Source of the DNA: Rhizobium sp. ICMP 5592
Lineage (GTDB): Bacteria; Pseudomonadota; Alphaproteobacteria; Rhizobiales; Rhizobiaceae
Length of the DNA stretch: 64,000 bases
Reading direction: 5' to 3'
Assembly: GCF_009498525.1 (NCBI RefSeq)
Contig: NZ_QSNT01000001.1
Span: forward strand, 1,201,083 to 1,265,082
The notes below the pieces were generated by a model. It saw nothing but the letters and a program-made list of their open reading frames with translations. It ran no database searches and was not told the DNA's origin. Below are positions 52,636-62,602 of this stretch, piece by piece; the first letter of the stretch is position 1; every line of letters begins with the position of its first letter. Position numbers and translations under genes: made by a program.

Positions 52636-53462
52636 AGCTCGAGTATCTGGCGGTCGAAAGCGGCAAAGGCGCCGGGGAAGCTTTCGCGCGCATCGCGCTG
52701 CATATCGTCCAGATCCTTATCCGTGCGCCATTGCGCATGGTGGAAAAGCGCAAGGCGCTTCGCACCCGCCTCTTTCGCCAATCTGACGCCTTCCTGCCAG
52801 GTGGAATGTCCGAAGCCCTGGTACTTCGGCATCTCCTCCTCGGTATAGGTCGTATCATAGATAGCGAGATCGGCCCCGGCCATCAGTGAAAGGGCGGCTT
52901 CGTCCATATGGCCGTCCACATGCTCGGTATCGTAGACCAGCGCGATGATCCGGCCTCCCCATTCGATGCGGTAGCCGACGCAGCCGCCCGGATGGTTGAG
53001 TTTGGCGGTGTGGATGACAATGCCCGGGTGCGGCTTCAGCGTATCGCCGGCCGCAAAATCACGGAAACCCATGGTGGCGCGACAGATATCCGGCTCCACC
53101 GGGAACCATGGCGGCCGCATGAACTGGCCGATCAGTTGCCGCGTCGTCGTTTTGCCTGCGAGATGGCCTGACCAGAGATCGACGCTGACGCCGGGATCGT
53201 AGATGGGCTTGAAGAAGGGCAGGCCGATCATGTGGTCGTAATGCGAGTGGGTGAAGAAGATATCGACCTCGCGCACGCCATCTTTGGCGAGCGATGCCGC
53301 CGCTTCTCGCGCTCCGGTTCCGGCGTCAAAAATAATGCGCCTGCCGTCATGCCGTAACTCGATGCAGGACGTATTCCCGCCGTAACGCTCGAATTCCGGT
53401 CCCGATACGGGAATACTTCCCCGTACACCCCAGAATCTAAGCTCGAAACTATCGTTTTTCAT
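52632..53462 (-). CDS. Metallo-beta-lactamase-fold hydrolase, phosphodiesterase-like
   Basis: The 276-residue enzyme has the N-terminal WGVRGSIPVSGPEFERYGGNTS signature of a bacterial MBL subgroup. Zinc ligands are H72, H74, D76 and H77 (THSHYDHMIG), with further ligands in LNHPGG, VYDTEH and LFHHAQW. It is cytoplasmic. Proteins of this subgroup resemble class II cAMP phosphodiesterases and RNase Z, and are often found near signalling genes. Cyclic-nucleotide hydrolysis would fit the cyclases nearby, but is inference. The ATG at 53462 is the natural start. Confidence 0.8.
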   Translation of the reverse strand: MKNDSFELRFWGVRGSIPVSGPEFERYGGNTSCIELRHDGRRIIFDAGTGAREAAASLAKDGVREVDIFFTHSHYDHMIGLPFFKPIYDPGVSVDLWSGHLAGKTTTRQLIGQFMRPPWFPVEPDICRATMGFRDFAAGDTLKPHPGIVIHTAKLNHPGGCVGYRIEWGGRIIALVYDTEHVDGHMDEAALSLMAGADLAIYDTTYTEEEMPKYQGFGHSTWQEGVRLAKEAGAKRLALFHHAQWRTDKDLDDMQRDARESFPGAFAAFDRQILEL

Positions 53463-53711
53463 AGAAGTTTTGACACCATTCCCCTTTCCGTCAACGTAAG
53501 CACACTTTTCCTACCGTGCGAAGCCAGCAATTTTCACAAAAGTCACGCTCCTGTGAAAACAAAATCCTGTCGTTTCATCAACGAAAGTGCTCGGCTGACG
53601 CTCAACAACAGATCGCACTGATCTAATATAGGTACGCGATGGCGAAATAGATAATCTTTCGAGAGCCAAGTATGCCTCGAAGAAAAGGGCATCAGGTGCC
53701 TGTAAAAACGA

Positions 53712-54242
53712 TCACAGGGTCGCGGCCGATCGTGCTGCCTGTTCGTAATAGCCCGACAACGTCCTCAGATGCGACGCGATCCCGGAAAGATCGTCCTGCG
53801 ACAGGCCGGAGACCTTGGTCGCCTCCACCAGCAGCCGCTCGCGGATCTCGGAATAGCGCGTCAGCGCCTCAAGGCCCTTGTCGGTCACCTGGATCTGCTT
53901 TTCCTTGCCGCTCTTGCCGGTCTTGACGAGACCGGCTGCCTCCAGCTTTTTCACGGCGTAGTTGGCGACATGCGTGTCTTCAATGTCGAGCACGAGGCAG
54001 AGATCGGAGAGCGTCTTCGGCCGGTCCCTGTGTCGGACGGAATGAATGATCAGAATCTCGATCGGCGAGAGGCCGGGCACGCCGGCTGCCGCCATGCAGC
54101 GCACCATCCAGCGATTGAACGCGTGCGAAAACAGGATCGATCCGTATTCGAGCTCGGAGAGGGCCGGAGAGGTGCCGACCGCCAGATGGGCGGACGACAC
54201 GATCAGATCACGCGGAGATTTTGGTTCTTTCGACTTGTCCAA
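53712..54242 (-). CDS. MarR-family winged-helix regulator
   Basis: The 176-residue protein has a MarR-like winged helix. GLSPIEILIIHSVRHRDRPKTLSDLCLVLDIEDTHVANYAVKKLEAAGLV covers the recognition helix, and the wing follows at KTGKSGKEKQIQVT. Flanking helices should dimerise. It starts 9 bases after the stop of the oxoprolinase gene on the same strand, so the two are probably co-transcribed and the regulator likely controls this unit or the neighbouring amino-acid-type importer. The ligand is unknown. Confidence 0.83.
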   Translation of the reverse strand: MDKSKEPKSPRDLIVSSAHLAVGTSPALSELEYGSILFSHAFNRWMVRCMAAAGVPGLSPIEILIIHSVRHRDRPKTLSDLCLVLDIEDTHVANYAVKKLEAAGLVKTGKSGKEKQIQVTDKGLEALTRYSEIRERLLVEATKVSGLSQDDLSGIASHLRTLSGYYEQAARSAATL

Positions 54243-54251
54243 AGAGCGCTC

Positions 54252-57200
54252 CTATAGGTCTTTCTTGCCGTAGCCGCCGCCGGTCGGCGTGACCACGGTG
54301 AAGGCTTCGCCTGTCTCCAACACCGTATGGGCGGAGCCGATCAGTTCCTCGGTCGTGCCGTCATTGCGCCGGACATAGTTGCGCCCGGTCTGACCCGGTT
54401 CGCCGCCCATGACGCCGAAGGGTGCGACGCGGCGATGGCCGGAGAGCACCGCAAATTCGAGCTTCTCTCGAGTGCGGATGGTGCGTTGCGTGCCGTTGCC
54501 GGCATTCCACTGTCCGCGACCGCCGGAATTCGGTCGGATATGGAAATCTTCAAGCACCACGGGAAAGCGGGTTTCGAGGATTTCCGGGTCGGTCAGGCGC
54601 GAATTGGTCATGTGGGTGTGAACCGCATCGGCGCCGCTAAAGCCGGGGCCGGCGGGAGCGCCGGAGCAGATGGTTTCGTAATATTGATAGGCGTCATTGC
54701 CGAAGGTGAGGTTGTTCATTGTCCCCTGGGCGGCAGCGAGCGTGCCGACCGCGCCGAACAGGCAGTTGGTGACCGCCTGGCTTACCTCGACATTGCCGGC
54801 AACGACGGCGGCCGGATACTTCGGTGTCAGCATCGTGCCTTCGGGAATGATGATGCGGACAGGTCGCAGGCAGCCGGCATTCATCGGGATATCGGCCTCG
54901 ACCAGAACGCGGAAGACATAGAGCACGGCGGCGCGGGTCACCGGCTGTGGAGCATTGAAATTGTCAGCGCGCTGCTCGGACGTGCCTGTGAAATCCACCG
55001 TCGCCTCGCGCTTGTCCCTGTCGATCGAAATCTTCACGACGATCTTGCAGCCCTGATCCATCTCATAGCTGAATTCGCCATCGGGCAGCCGGTCGAGGAC
55101 GCGGCGCACGCTTTCGGCGGCATTGTCCTGGACATGGCCCATATAGGCATCGACCACGTCTTCGCCGAAGTGGATGATCATCTTCTTCAGCTCGGCCACG
55201 CCCTTTTCATTGGCGGCGACCTGTGCCTTCAGGTCGTTGACGTTCTGCGCCAGCTGCCGCACGGGATAACGCGCGCTAAGCAAGAGCGCCGACAGTTCCG
55301 CCTCGCGGAAGCGACCGCGATCGAGCAGCTTGAAATTGTCGATATAGACGCCTTCCTCCTCGATATGGGTGGCGAGCGGCGACATCGAGCCGGGCGAGAT
55401 GCCGCCGATATCGGCGTGATGGCCACGGCTGGCGACCCAGAAGCGGATCTCCTTGCCGGCATCGTCGAAGACCGGCGTGCAGACGGTGAGGTCGGGCAGG
55501 TGCGTGCCGCCATTGTAGGGGGCGTTGATCAGGAAGACGTCGCCTGGGTGAATGACGGGGTTCTCGCGAATGGCGGTCGCGACCGAGGCATCCATCGAGC
55601 CGAGATGCACCGGCATATGCGGCGCATTGGCAACGAGATTGCCCTCGGCGTCGAAGGCCGCGCATGAGAAGTCCAGCCGCTCCTTGATATTGACCGAATA
55701 GGCGGTGTTCTGCAGCGTCACGCCCATCTGCTCGGCGATAGACATGAAGAGATTGTTGAAAATCTCCAGCATCACGGGGTCGGCCTTGGTGCCGATGGCG
55801 GTACGCTGCGGCAATGCCTTGATGCGGGTGAGGACGACGTGATCCTTCGCCGTCAGCTTTGCCTGCCAGTCGTCCTCGATGACGATGGTCTGGTTCGGCT
55901 CGATGATGATGGCTGGTCCTGTTACCGTCTGGCCGGGCAGGATCGCCTCGCGCAGCACGACGGCTGCGTCATGGCTTTCGCCCTGGGAGTGGAAGGACGT
56001 ACGGCGGGCCGCATTGGCTTCGCCCTTGCCGGCCTCTTTCCGCTCGAGATCGATTTCGGCGGCCGCGCCCCCGATGGTCTCGACCTCGATAGCCTCGACC
56101 ACCAGCGGCTTGTCTTCGGCGACGAAGCCGAAGCGGCGCTTGTGCAGCACTTCGAATTCGTCGCGCAGCCGTGCCGGATTGTCGAGTTCGGGGAAGGTCA
56201 CCTCGACCGCCAGCATCGTGTCCGTGCCGGCATAGCGGATATGGGCGCGCTGGACGGTGCGGATATCGTCCGCGGCCACGCCCTGCGTTTCGAGCTCCGG
56301 CAGGCATTCACTCTGCAGCTCCTTGCCCAGCGCGGCGATGGCTGCCGGCGCATCAGCGTCGAGCGGCACGCCGAGCGCTTTCTGGCGTGTGGCGCGGATA
56401 TCGGCAAGGCCCATGCCATAGGCCGAAAGCAGGCCGGACATTGGATGCAGGAGAATGCTCTTCATGCCGAGCGCATCGGCGACCAGGCAGGCATGCTGCC
56501 CGCCAGCACCGCCGAAGCAGTTGAGAGCATAGCGCGTCACGTCATAACCGCGCTGCACGGAAATCTTCTTGATTGCCTCGACCATGTTGGCGACGGCGAT
56601 GCGGATGAAACCATCCGCCACTTCTTCCGGGCTGCGTCCATCGCCGATCTTGGCTGCGAGGTCGGCAAACTTGCCGCGCACCGCCTCGACATCCAGCGGC
56701 TGGTCCTGGTTCGGTCCGAAAATTGCCGGAAAGAATTCCGGCAGCAGCTTGCCGGTCATGACATTGGCGTCGGTGACCGCGAGCGGGCCGCCATTGCGGT
56801 AACAGGCGGGACCGGGAAAGGCGCCGGCGGAATCCGGGCCGACGCGGAAACGGTCGCCATCGAAATGCAGGATCGAGCCGCCGCCGGCCGCCACCGTATG
56901 GATCAGCATCATCGGCGCGCGGACGCGGACACCGGCGACTTCCGTCTCGAAGGCGCGCTCGTATTCGCCGTCGAAATGCGCCACATCCGTCGATGTCCCA
57001 CCCATGTCGAAGCCGATGACATTGGCGAAACCGGCCTGCTCGCCGGTCTTGGCGAGGCCAACCACGCCGCCGGCCGGGCCGGAGAGAATGGCATCCTTGC
57101 CCTGGAACATATCGGCGGCCGTTAGCCCGCCCGACGACATCATGAACATGACGCGCGCGCCGGTGCGGGCGACATCGAGTTCGTCCGAGACCTGCCGGAT

Positions 57201-57890
57201 ATAGCGGCCGAGCACGGGCGAGAGATAGGCGTTCACCACCGTCGTGTCGCCACGGCCGACCAGCTTGATCAGCGGCGAAACCTCGTGGCTGACGGAGACC
57301 TGTTCGAAGCCGATATTCCGAGCGATCCTGGCAACCGCCGCCTCATGCGCGGGGAACTTATAGGCGTGCATGAAGACGATGGCGATGGCGCGATAGCCCT
57401 TGGCGCGTAGGTCCCGCAAGGCCGCTTCCGCCGCCTGCTCGTCGAGAGCCTGTTCCACCGTGCCGTCGGCCAGCACGCGCTCATCAAGCTCCACGACGTC
57501 GTCATAAAGCGCTTCCGGCTTGATGATCTCGGTCGCGAAGATCTTCTTCCGCTCCTGATACCCGATGCGCAACGCATCGCGGAAACCCTTGGTGGTTACC
57601 AGCGCCAGCCGCTCGCCTTTGCGCTCCAGAAGCGCATTGGTGGCGACCGTCGTGCCCATCCGCACTTCGCCGATCAGGCCGGCCGGGATCGGCTCGCCAT
57701 TCGCTAGGCCAAGATGCAGGCGAATGCCATAGACGGCAGCATCGCGATAGGCCTCGGGATTTTCCGACAAAACCTTGCGGGCATGCAGTTCTCCCGAGGG
57801 ATCACGTCCCACGACATCGGTGAAAGTGCCGCCACGATCGATCCAGAAATCCCAATGACCCGCTACGCTGCCTGACAAGACTGCCTCCAT
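54252..57890 (-). CDS. 5-oxoprolinase/hydantoinase family enzyme, HyuA-HyuB fusion
   Basis: The 1212-residue protein joins a HyuA-type half (about 1-690; [10 protein letters not shown] near the N-terminus, [10 protein letters not shown] and [13 protein letters not shown]) to a HyuB-type half (about 700-1205; [38 protein letters not shown]). This is the arrangement of ATP-dependent 5-oxoprolinases, which open 5-oxoproline to glutamate; N-methylhydantoinases and acetone carboxylase subunits are relatives. The ATG at 57890 is given, but GGAGG lies 5 bases before a TTG at 57878 and that may be the real start. It is divergent from the ureohydrolase gene. Confidence 0.88.
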   Translation of the reverse strand: MEAVLSGSVAGHWDFWIDRGGTFTDVVGRDPSGELHARKVLSENPEAYRDAAVYGIRLHLGLANGEPIPAGLIGEVRMGTTVATNALLERKGERLALVTTKGFRDALRIGYQERKKIFATEIIKPEALYDDVVELDERVLADGTVEQALDEQAAEAALRDLRAKGYRAIAIVFMHAYKFPAHEAAVARIARNIGFEQVSVSHEVSPLIKLVGRGDTTVVNAYLSPVLGRYIRQVSDELDVARTGARVMFMMSSGGLTAADMFQGKDAILSGPAGGVVGLAKTGEQAGFANVIGFDMGGTSTDVAHFDGEYERAFETEVAGVRVRAPMMLIHTVAAGGGSILHFDGDRFRVGPDSAGAFPGPACYRNGGPLAVTDANVMTGKLLPEFFPAIFGPNQDQPLDVEAVRGKFADLAAKIGDGRSPEEVADGFIRIAVANMVEAIKKISVQRGYDVTRYALNCFGGAGGQHACLVADALGMKSILLHPMSGLLSAYGMGLADIRATRQKALGVPLDADAPAAIAALGKELQSECLPELETQGVAADDIRTVQRAHIRYAGTDTMLAVEVTFPELDNPARLRDEFEVLHKRRFGFVAEDKPLVVEAIEVETIGGAAAEIDLERKEAGKGEANAARRTSFHSQGESHDAAVVLREAILPGQTVTGPAIIIEPNQTIVIEDDWQAKLTAKDHVVLTRIKALPQRTAIGTKADPVMLEIFNNLFMSIAEQMGVTLQNTAYSVNIKERLDFSCAAFDAEGNLVANAPHMPVHLGSMDASVATAIRENPVIHPGDVFLINAPYNGGTHLPDLTVCTPVFDDAGKEIRFWVASRGHHADIGGISPGSMSPLATHIEEEGVYIDNFKLLDRGRFREAELSALLLSARYPVRQLAQNVNDLKAQVAANEKGVAELKKMIIHFGEDVVDAYMGHVQDNAAESVRRVLDRLPDGEFSYEMDQGCKIVVKISIDRDKREATVDFTGTSEQRADNFNAPQPVTRAAVLYVFRVLVEADIPMNAGCLRPVRIIIPEGTMLTPKYPAAVVAGNVEVSQAVTNCLFGAVGTLAAAQGTMNNLTFGNDAYQYYETICSGAPAGPGFSGADAVHTHMTNSRLTDPEILETRFPVVLEDFHIRPNSGGRGQWNAGNGTQRTIRTREKLEFAVLSGHRRVAPFGVMGGEPGQTGRNYVRRNDGTTEELIGSAHTVLETGEAFTVVTPTGGGYGKKDL

Positions 57891-58074
57891 CAAAATAGCC
57901 GAAATGCTCACTGATGAAATATCGATAAATCGTCGATGTTTTATCGTCAAGTGCGAATCGGAACGGGTCCCGGCAGGGGTAAAATGCGCCGCTTGGCGCC
58001 AAATCTGGATTCATGATTTCTGCACGCGCAGCGGAGATGATATCTGTGTTACGCTGCGCCGATGAGAACCAGAG

Positions 58075-58103
58075 TTGAGAAGATGCGAGCATCCGCACAT
58101 AAT
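58075..58103 (+). promoter_or_regulatory. Candidate sigma-70-type promoter of the ureohydrolase gene
   Basis: TTGAGA (58075-58080) and CATAAT (58098-58103) are separated by 17 bases and lie 60 bases before the ATG at 58163. The match to consensus is reasonable, but this is a prediction from sequence alone. Confidence 0.4.
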
Positions 58104-58162
58104 CCGATCCTGCATTCTCAACATCGAATTCTTAGCCAGATCATCGTCAAGACAATCCAGAA

Positions 58163-59074
58163 ATGACCGCTTCACCTCCCTTTCTCGACTTTCCCGATCG
58201 CTTCGCTGATGGCCGCATAGCCCGTGTTGTCATCTTCGGAGCTGGTCACGGCAGCACCTATGCCGGCAAGGACAGCGGCGGCCATGCCTTGGCCGCCGAC
58301 GCCATTCGTGCTGCGAGCCAGGACGATGCGGCGCTTGTCGAGCACTGGGATTTCGATCTCGGCGGCCCGCTGTTCGACGGCAAGCCAGCCTGCTGCATCG
58401 ACGCCGGTGATATCGAGACCATCATGCATGACAATGCCGGTAACCGGACCAGGATTGAGGCGAAGACACGCGAGATCCTGACATTGCCGGCGGTGCCGAT
58501 CCTGCTCGGCGGCGACTGTTCCGTGACCATTCCCTTCGTCGCCGGGTTTGTGGATCACGGGCCGGTCTGGATCCTGCAAATCGACGCCCACATCGACTGG
58601 CGCGACGAGGTGCATGGCGAACGCTACGGTTATTCGAGCCCGATGCGCCGTGCAAGCGAGATGCCGCATGTCGCCGGCATCGTGCAGGTCGGCCTCCGTA
58701 GCGTCGGCAGCGCGCGTCTGACCGACATCGAAGCGGCGCAGCACTATGGCAGCCGTTTCGTGACCGCTCGTGAAGTTCACTCGCAAGGTGTCGAAGCTGC
58801 ACTCCGGCATATTCCTGAGGGAGCGCGGGTCGTCGTCAGCCTCGACTGTGATAGCCTCGATCCCGGTATCATGCCGGGCGTGGCGGCACGGACACCCGGC
58901 GGTCTCAGCTATACACAGGTGATCGACCTGATCGCCGGCCTCGGCAGACGAGCCAAAATCGCGGGATTCGACCTTGTCGAGCTCTATCCTCCCGCCGACA
59001 TTGACGGGCTGTCGGCTCTGACCGCCGCGCGCCTTCTCGTCAATGTGATTGGCACCGTCGTCCGGCAGGTTTAA
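58163..59074 (+). CDS. Ureohydrolase (agmatinase/arginase) family protein with altered metal ligand
   Basis: The 303-residue protein has the arginase fold motifs LLGGDCS (117-120), DAHIDW (D141, H143, D145) and SLDCDSLDPG (D228, D230). All di-manganese ligands are present except the first. The His of the canonical GGDHS is Cys119, which might still bind metal. Family members hydrolyse agmatine, arginine, guanidinobutyrate or other guanidino compounds to urea and an amine. The substrate here is unknown, and the Cys may mark a distinct subgroup. It is divergent from the 5-oxoprolinase gene and convergent with the Liv-type importer. Confidence 0.82.
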   Translation: MTASPPFLDFPDRFADGRIARVVIFGAGHGSTYAGKDSGGHALAADAIRAASQDDAALVEHWDFDLGGPLFDGKPACCIDAGDIETIMHDNAGNRTRIEAKTREILTLPAVPILLGGDCSVTIPFVAGFVDHGPVWILQIDAHIDWRDEVHGERYGYSSPMRRASEMPHVAGIVQVGLRSVGSARLTDIEAAQHYGSRFVTAREVHSQGVEAALRHIPEGARVVVSLDCDSLDPGIMPGVAARTPGGLSYTQVIDLIAGLGRRAKIAGFDLVELYPPADIDGLSALTAARLLVNVIGTVVRQV

Positions 59075-59165
59075 GCCCGGCTTCCTCTTGTAAGCATGAT
59101 AGCTCGGCAAAGTTCTATCCGCCGCCGGGAGGATACTCCCATGCATCCGGTGTCTGCGAAATCGC

Positions 59166-59882
59166 CTAGTGCAGACCACCGACGCCGAGCAGGCGTTCGA
59201 CTGTCTCGTGATCCTCAGAAAGCGCACGCGGCGTTCCCTGCCAGGCGAGCCGCCCGCGTTCGAGGATGATCACCTGATCGGCGAAATCCAGTGCACTCTG
59301 GATGCGCTGTTCGACCAGCAGGATGGTCATGTCGCCGGTCTTGGCGAGATTGGTGAAGGCTGCCATCAGCTCCTCGCAGATGACGGGGGCGAGACCCTCC
59401 AGCGGTTCATCAAGCAGAAGCACCGAGGGGCGGCCGAGAATGGTGCGGGCGGTCGACAGCATCTGCTGTTCGCCGCCGGAAAGCTGGTTGCCCAGGTTCT
59501 TGCGGCGCTCCTTGAGACGCGGAAACATGTCGTAGGCCTCCTGCAGCGCGGCCTTTGGGCGGCCCTTCAAGCCGACGGAGAGATTTTCCTCCACTGTCAG
59601 CGTCGGAAAAACATCGCGGGTCTGCGGCACGTAACCAAGACCCTGATGCGCTCGCCGGACGCTCGGCAGGCCGGTGACGTCGGTAGACCCCAGGCGAATG
59701 CTGCCGTCATAGCGGCGCGTCTGGCCGGCAAGTGTGGCGAGCAGCGTCGTCTTGCCCATACCGTTGCGACCGAGCACGGCGAGCCTCGCGCCGGCGGGAA
59801 CGGAAAAAGACACGCCTTCCAGCACCCGCGTTGGACCATAACCGGCCGAGAGATTTTCCACTTCAAGCGGCGTGGCCGGCAT
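59166..59882 (-). CDS. Branched-chain-amino-acid-type ABC importer ATPase, LivF family
   Basis: The 238-residue ATPase has Walker A GRNGMGKTT near residue 37, signature QLSGGEQQML and Walker B VLLLDEPLEGL. It is one of two ATPases of a Liv/Urt-type importer. The start is the ATG at 59882, which overlaps the end of the LivG-type gene by 20 bases. It is last in the operon and convergent with the ureohydrolase gene. The ligand may be an amino acid, urea or another small amide. Confidence 0.9.
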   Translation of the reverse strand: MPATPLEVENLSAGYGPTRVLEGVSFSVPAGARLAVLGRNGMGKTTLLATLAGQTRRYDGSIRLGSTDVTGLPSVRRAHQGLGYVPQTRDVFPTLTVEENLSVGLKGRPKAALQEAYDMFPRLKERRKNLGNQLSGGEQQMLSTARTILGRPSVLLLDEPLEGLAPVICEELMAAFTNLAKTGDMTILLVEQRIQSALDFADQVIILERGRLAWQGTPRALSEDHETVERLLGVGGLH

Positions 59883-60627
59883 TGGCGTAGCTCCCCAGAT
59901 AGGCCTCGCGCACCCGCGCATCCTTGGTGACGTCGGCGGGCGAGCCGTCGAAGATGATGGTGCCGGCGGCGAGCACGACGACGCGCTTGGCAAAGCGGAA
60001 GACCAGATCCATGTCGTGCTCGATCATCAGAACGGCAAGGTCGCTGGGCAGATCGGCCAGCGCCTGCTCGATGCGGCCGGTATCGCTCTGCGGCACGCCG
60101 GCGGCGGGCTCGTCGAGCAACAGTACCTTCGGCTTTAGCGCCATGGCGACGGCAATTTCCAGCAATCTCTGCTGTCCGTAGGCGATTTCACTGACCCTGC
60201 GATGCATCAGATCGGCAAGGCCGAGTGTATCAAGCAGATCCCCGGTTTCGGTCATGACATCGCGCATGGCGAGGAAGTTGCCGAACATACGCCCGGAGCG
60301 GCCGGAGCGCCGCAGGACGGCAAGCGCCACATGCTCGGCCGGCGTCATGTCCTGGAAAAGCCGGGTGACCTGGAAAGAGCGCACCAACCCGCGCCGGACG
60401 CGGCCGATCGCATCGATTTTGGTCACTCTCTCGCCGCCAAGACTGACCTCGCCGGCATCCGGCCGCAGATTGCCGGTGACAAGATTGACGAAGCTGGTCT
60501 TGCCAGCGCCGTTCGGCCCGATCAGCGCCACGCGATCGCCCGGCGCCATCGACAGGCTGACATCATTGGTTACCGTTAGCCCGCCAAAGGCTTTCTTCAG
60601 ATGATTGACCTCGAAGACTGCGCTCAT
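59863..60627 (-). CDS. Branched-chain-amino-acid-type ABC importer ATPase, LivG family
   Basis: A 254-residue ATPase with Walker A GPNGAGKTS near residue 38, the signature replaced by IAYGQQRLLEI as usual for LivG, and Walker B VLLLDEPAAGV. The N-terminus MSAVFEVNHLKKAFGG is canonical. The ATG at 60627 overlaps the LivM-type stop in ATGA. Together with LivF it forms the ATPase pair of the importer. Confidence 0.9.
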   Translation of the reverse strand: MSAVFEVNHLKKAFGGLTVTNDVSLSMAPGDRVALIGPNGAGKTSFVNLVTGNLRPDAGEVSLGGERVTKIDAIGRVRRGLVRSFQVTRLFQDMTPAEHVALAVLRRSGRSGRMFGNFLAMRDVMTETGDLLDTLGLADLMHRRVSEIAYGQQRLLEIAVAMALKPKVLLLDEPAAGVPQSDTGRIEQALADLPSDLAVLMIEHDMDLVFRFAKRVVVLAAGTIIFDGSPADVTKDARVREAYLGSYANAGHAA

Positions 60628-61628
60628 GAACGGGCCTCCCGGCGGCGCGCGAGATAGGCCGCGGCGGTACCATAGATGCCCTTCGGCGCGAACAGCACCA
60701 CGAGGATCAGCAACAGGCCGACGATGGTCAGCCAGTGGAAGGGATTGGCGGCGGAGACATAGTCTTCGAACAGCATGAAGACCAGGGTGCCGGCGAGGGC
60801 GCCGAACAGCGAGCCGGTGCCCCCGAGCACGAGCATGACCAGGGCCTCGGCCGATTGTGTGAAGGAGAGGCTGTCGAGCCCCACCACCTGGGTCGAGATC
60901 GCGTTCAGCGCGCCGCCGACGCCGGCAACGGCACCTGAGATCCCGTACATCTTGATCAGCGTGACCTTGGGCGAGACACCCATGGCGCGGATGCGCAGGG
61001 GATCCTGTCTTATGCCGCGACAGAGCATGCCGAAGGGCGAACGCACCAGAAAACGCAGCAGGATCAGGACGATCAGCAGCAGCGCTACGCCGTAGAGATA
61101 GGCCGTATGCCCATAGAGATCGAATTCGAACAGGCCGAACAGCGGATCGGTGGAAATGCCGGAGAGCCCGTCGCTGCCGCCCGTCCAGCTCGATGCCTTG
61201 TTGGCGAATTCGTGGAAGAGGTAAATCAGCGCGATCGACAGCACCAGTTGCGGCAGGCCGTGGGCTCTCAGAATGACGATGCCGCAGATCAGCCCCGCGA
61301 CTGCGCCGGCAACGATGCCGACCAGTGTCATCAGCAGGGGATCGTTGATGCCATAATGCGCCGAGGTGATGCCGGCGGCATAGGCGCCGGCGCCGAACAG
61401 GGCCGCATGGCCAAGCGTCGCCACGCCGCAATAGCCAGTGACCAGATCGAGCGACAGGACAAGCAGGGCAATGGCGATCAATCGCGTCAGGAGCGCGAGA
61501 TTGTCCGGAAACAGCAGATAGCCAGTCGCCGCCAGAACGAGGATGACGGCGGTGGCAATGCCATCGCGTTTGAGCGCGAGACGGTTGCTCATCGCGGCGA
61601 TGGTTTCTCGATCTATGGTCAACGCCAT
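60624..61628 (-). CDS. ABC importer permease, LivM family
   Basis: The 334-residue membrane protein has eight or nine helices and the LivM segment LVTGYCGVATLGHAALFGAGAYAAG. The late cytoplasmic loop RQDPLRIRAMGVSPKVTLIK contacts the ATPases. It starts directly after the LivH-type stop (1-base gap) and overlaps LivG. Confidence 0.9.
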   Translation of the reverse strand: MALTIDRETIAAMSNRLALKRDGIATAVILVLAATGYLLFPDNLALLTRLIAIALLVLSLDLVTGYCGVATLGHAALFGAGAYAAGITSAHYGINDPLLMTLVGIVAGAVAGLICGIVILRAHGLPQLVLSIALIYLFHEFANKASSWTGGSDGLSGISTDPLFGLFEFDLYGHTAYLYGVALLLIVLILLRFLVRSPFGMLCRGIRQDPLRIRAMGVSPKVTLIKMYGISGAVAGVGGALNAISTQVVGLDSLSFTQSAEALVMLVLGGTGSLFGALAGTLVFMLFEDYVSAANPFHWLTIVGLLLILVVLFAPKGIYGTAAAYLARRREARS

Positions 61629-61629
61629 A

Positions 61630-62493
61630 TTACTTTGCCCTTCCGGCTAGACCGCGCGGGAAGACGCAGACGATGGCGATCACGGCGAGATAGAAGAAGA
61701 ACTCGCCATATTCCGGCATCAGATAGCGGCCGGTGGTATCGATGCCGCCAAGGATGAGGCAGGCAAGCAGCGCGCCCCCGATCGAACCGGCGCCGCCGAC
61801 CGAGACGACGACAAGGAAGGTCACCATATAGCGCAGGGCATAATAGGGCTCGACCGGCAGCAATTCGGCGCCGACGACGCCACCGAAGGCGGCAAGCCCA
61901 ACGGCAACGGCAAAGCTGACGGCATAGACGATCTCGGTACGTACGCCGAGGGCCGCCGCCATAGAGGCGTTGTCGACGGAAGCGCGAAGCTTCACCCCGA
62001 ACGAGGTCTTCTCGATGGTAAACCATAGCGCCAGGGCGACGACGAGGCCGCAGACGATTGCGAAGATGCGATGTGTGCCGATGGTACGAAAGCCGAGATC
62101 GACGGAGCCTTGTAGCTCGCTTGGCAACGGAATGGTCTTCAGCGTCGGCCCGAAGACATAGTTGGCGATGCCGATGATGCAGAAAGTGATGCCGATCGTC
62201 ATCAGCACCTGCGTCAGCTCTGGCGCGCCATAGATGCGGCGATAGAGCAGCCGCTCGATCGGGATGGAGATGATCACCGTACCGACGACGGCAAGCAGAA
62301 CCGCGGCGGCATAACCCAGGCCGAGATCCCGCGCCGCATAGGAGGCGATATAGCCGCCGATCATGGCAAAGGCACCATGCGCGAGATTGACGACACGCAT
62401 CAGCCCCATGGTGACGGAGAGGCCAATGGAAATCACGAACAGCACCATGCCGTAGGCGAGGGCATCGACTGCAATGCTGAACACGGTTTGCAT
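61630..62493 (-). CDS. ABC importer permease, LivH family
   Basis: A 287-residue membrane protein with about eight helices. LSVTMGLMRVVNLAHGAFAMIGGYIA near residues 24-49 is the LivH signature, and ALGVRTEIVYAVSF marks the ATPase-coupling loop. It is the first permease gene, 109 bases downstream of the binding-protein gene. Confidence 0.9.
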   Translation of the reverse strand: MQTVFSIAVDALAYGMVLFVISIGLSVTMGLMRVVNLAHGAFAMIGGYIASYAARDLGLGYAAAVLLAVVGTVIISIPIERLLYRRIYGAPELTQVLMTIGITFCIIGIANYVFGPTLKTIPLPSELQGSVDLGFRTIGTHRIFAIVCGLVVALALWFTIEKTSFGVKLRASVDNASMAAALGVRTEIVYAVSFAVAVGLAAFGGVVGAELLPVEPYYALRYMVTFLVVVSVGGAGSIGGALLACLILGGIDTTGRYLMPEYGEFFFYLAVIAIVCVFPRGLAGRAK

Positions 62494-62602
62494 GGGTCGG
62501 GCTGGTCCGTTTGCTCTCTGCTCTTATCTTAATCCTTCGCCGCTGGACCGGACGCAAGCCGCCCGTTTCCTAGCCACGTCGAAGGGCGGAGAAAGAGCGA
62601 AC

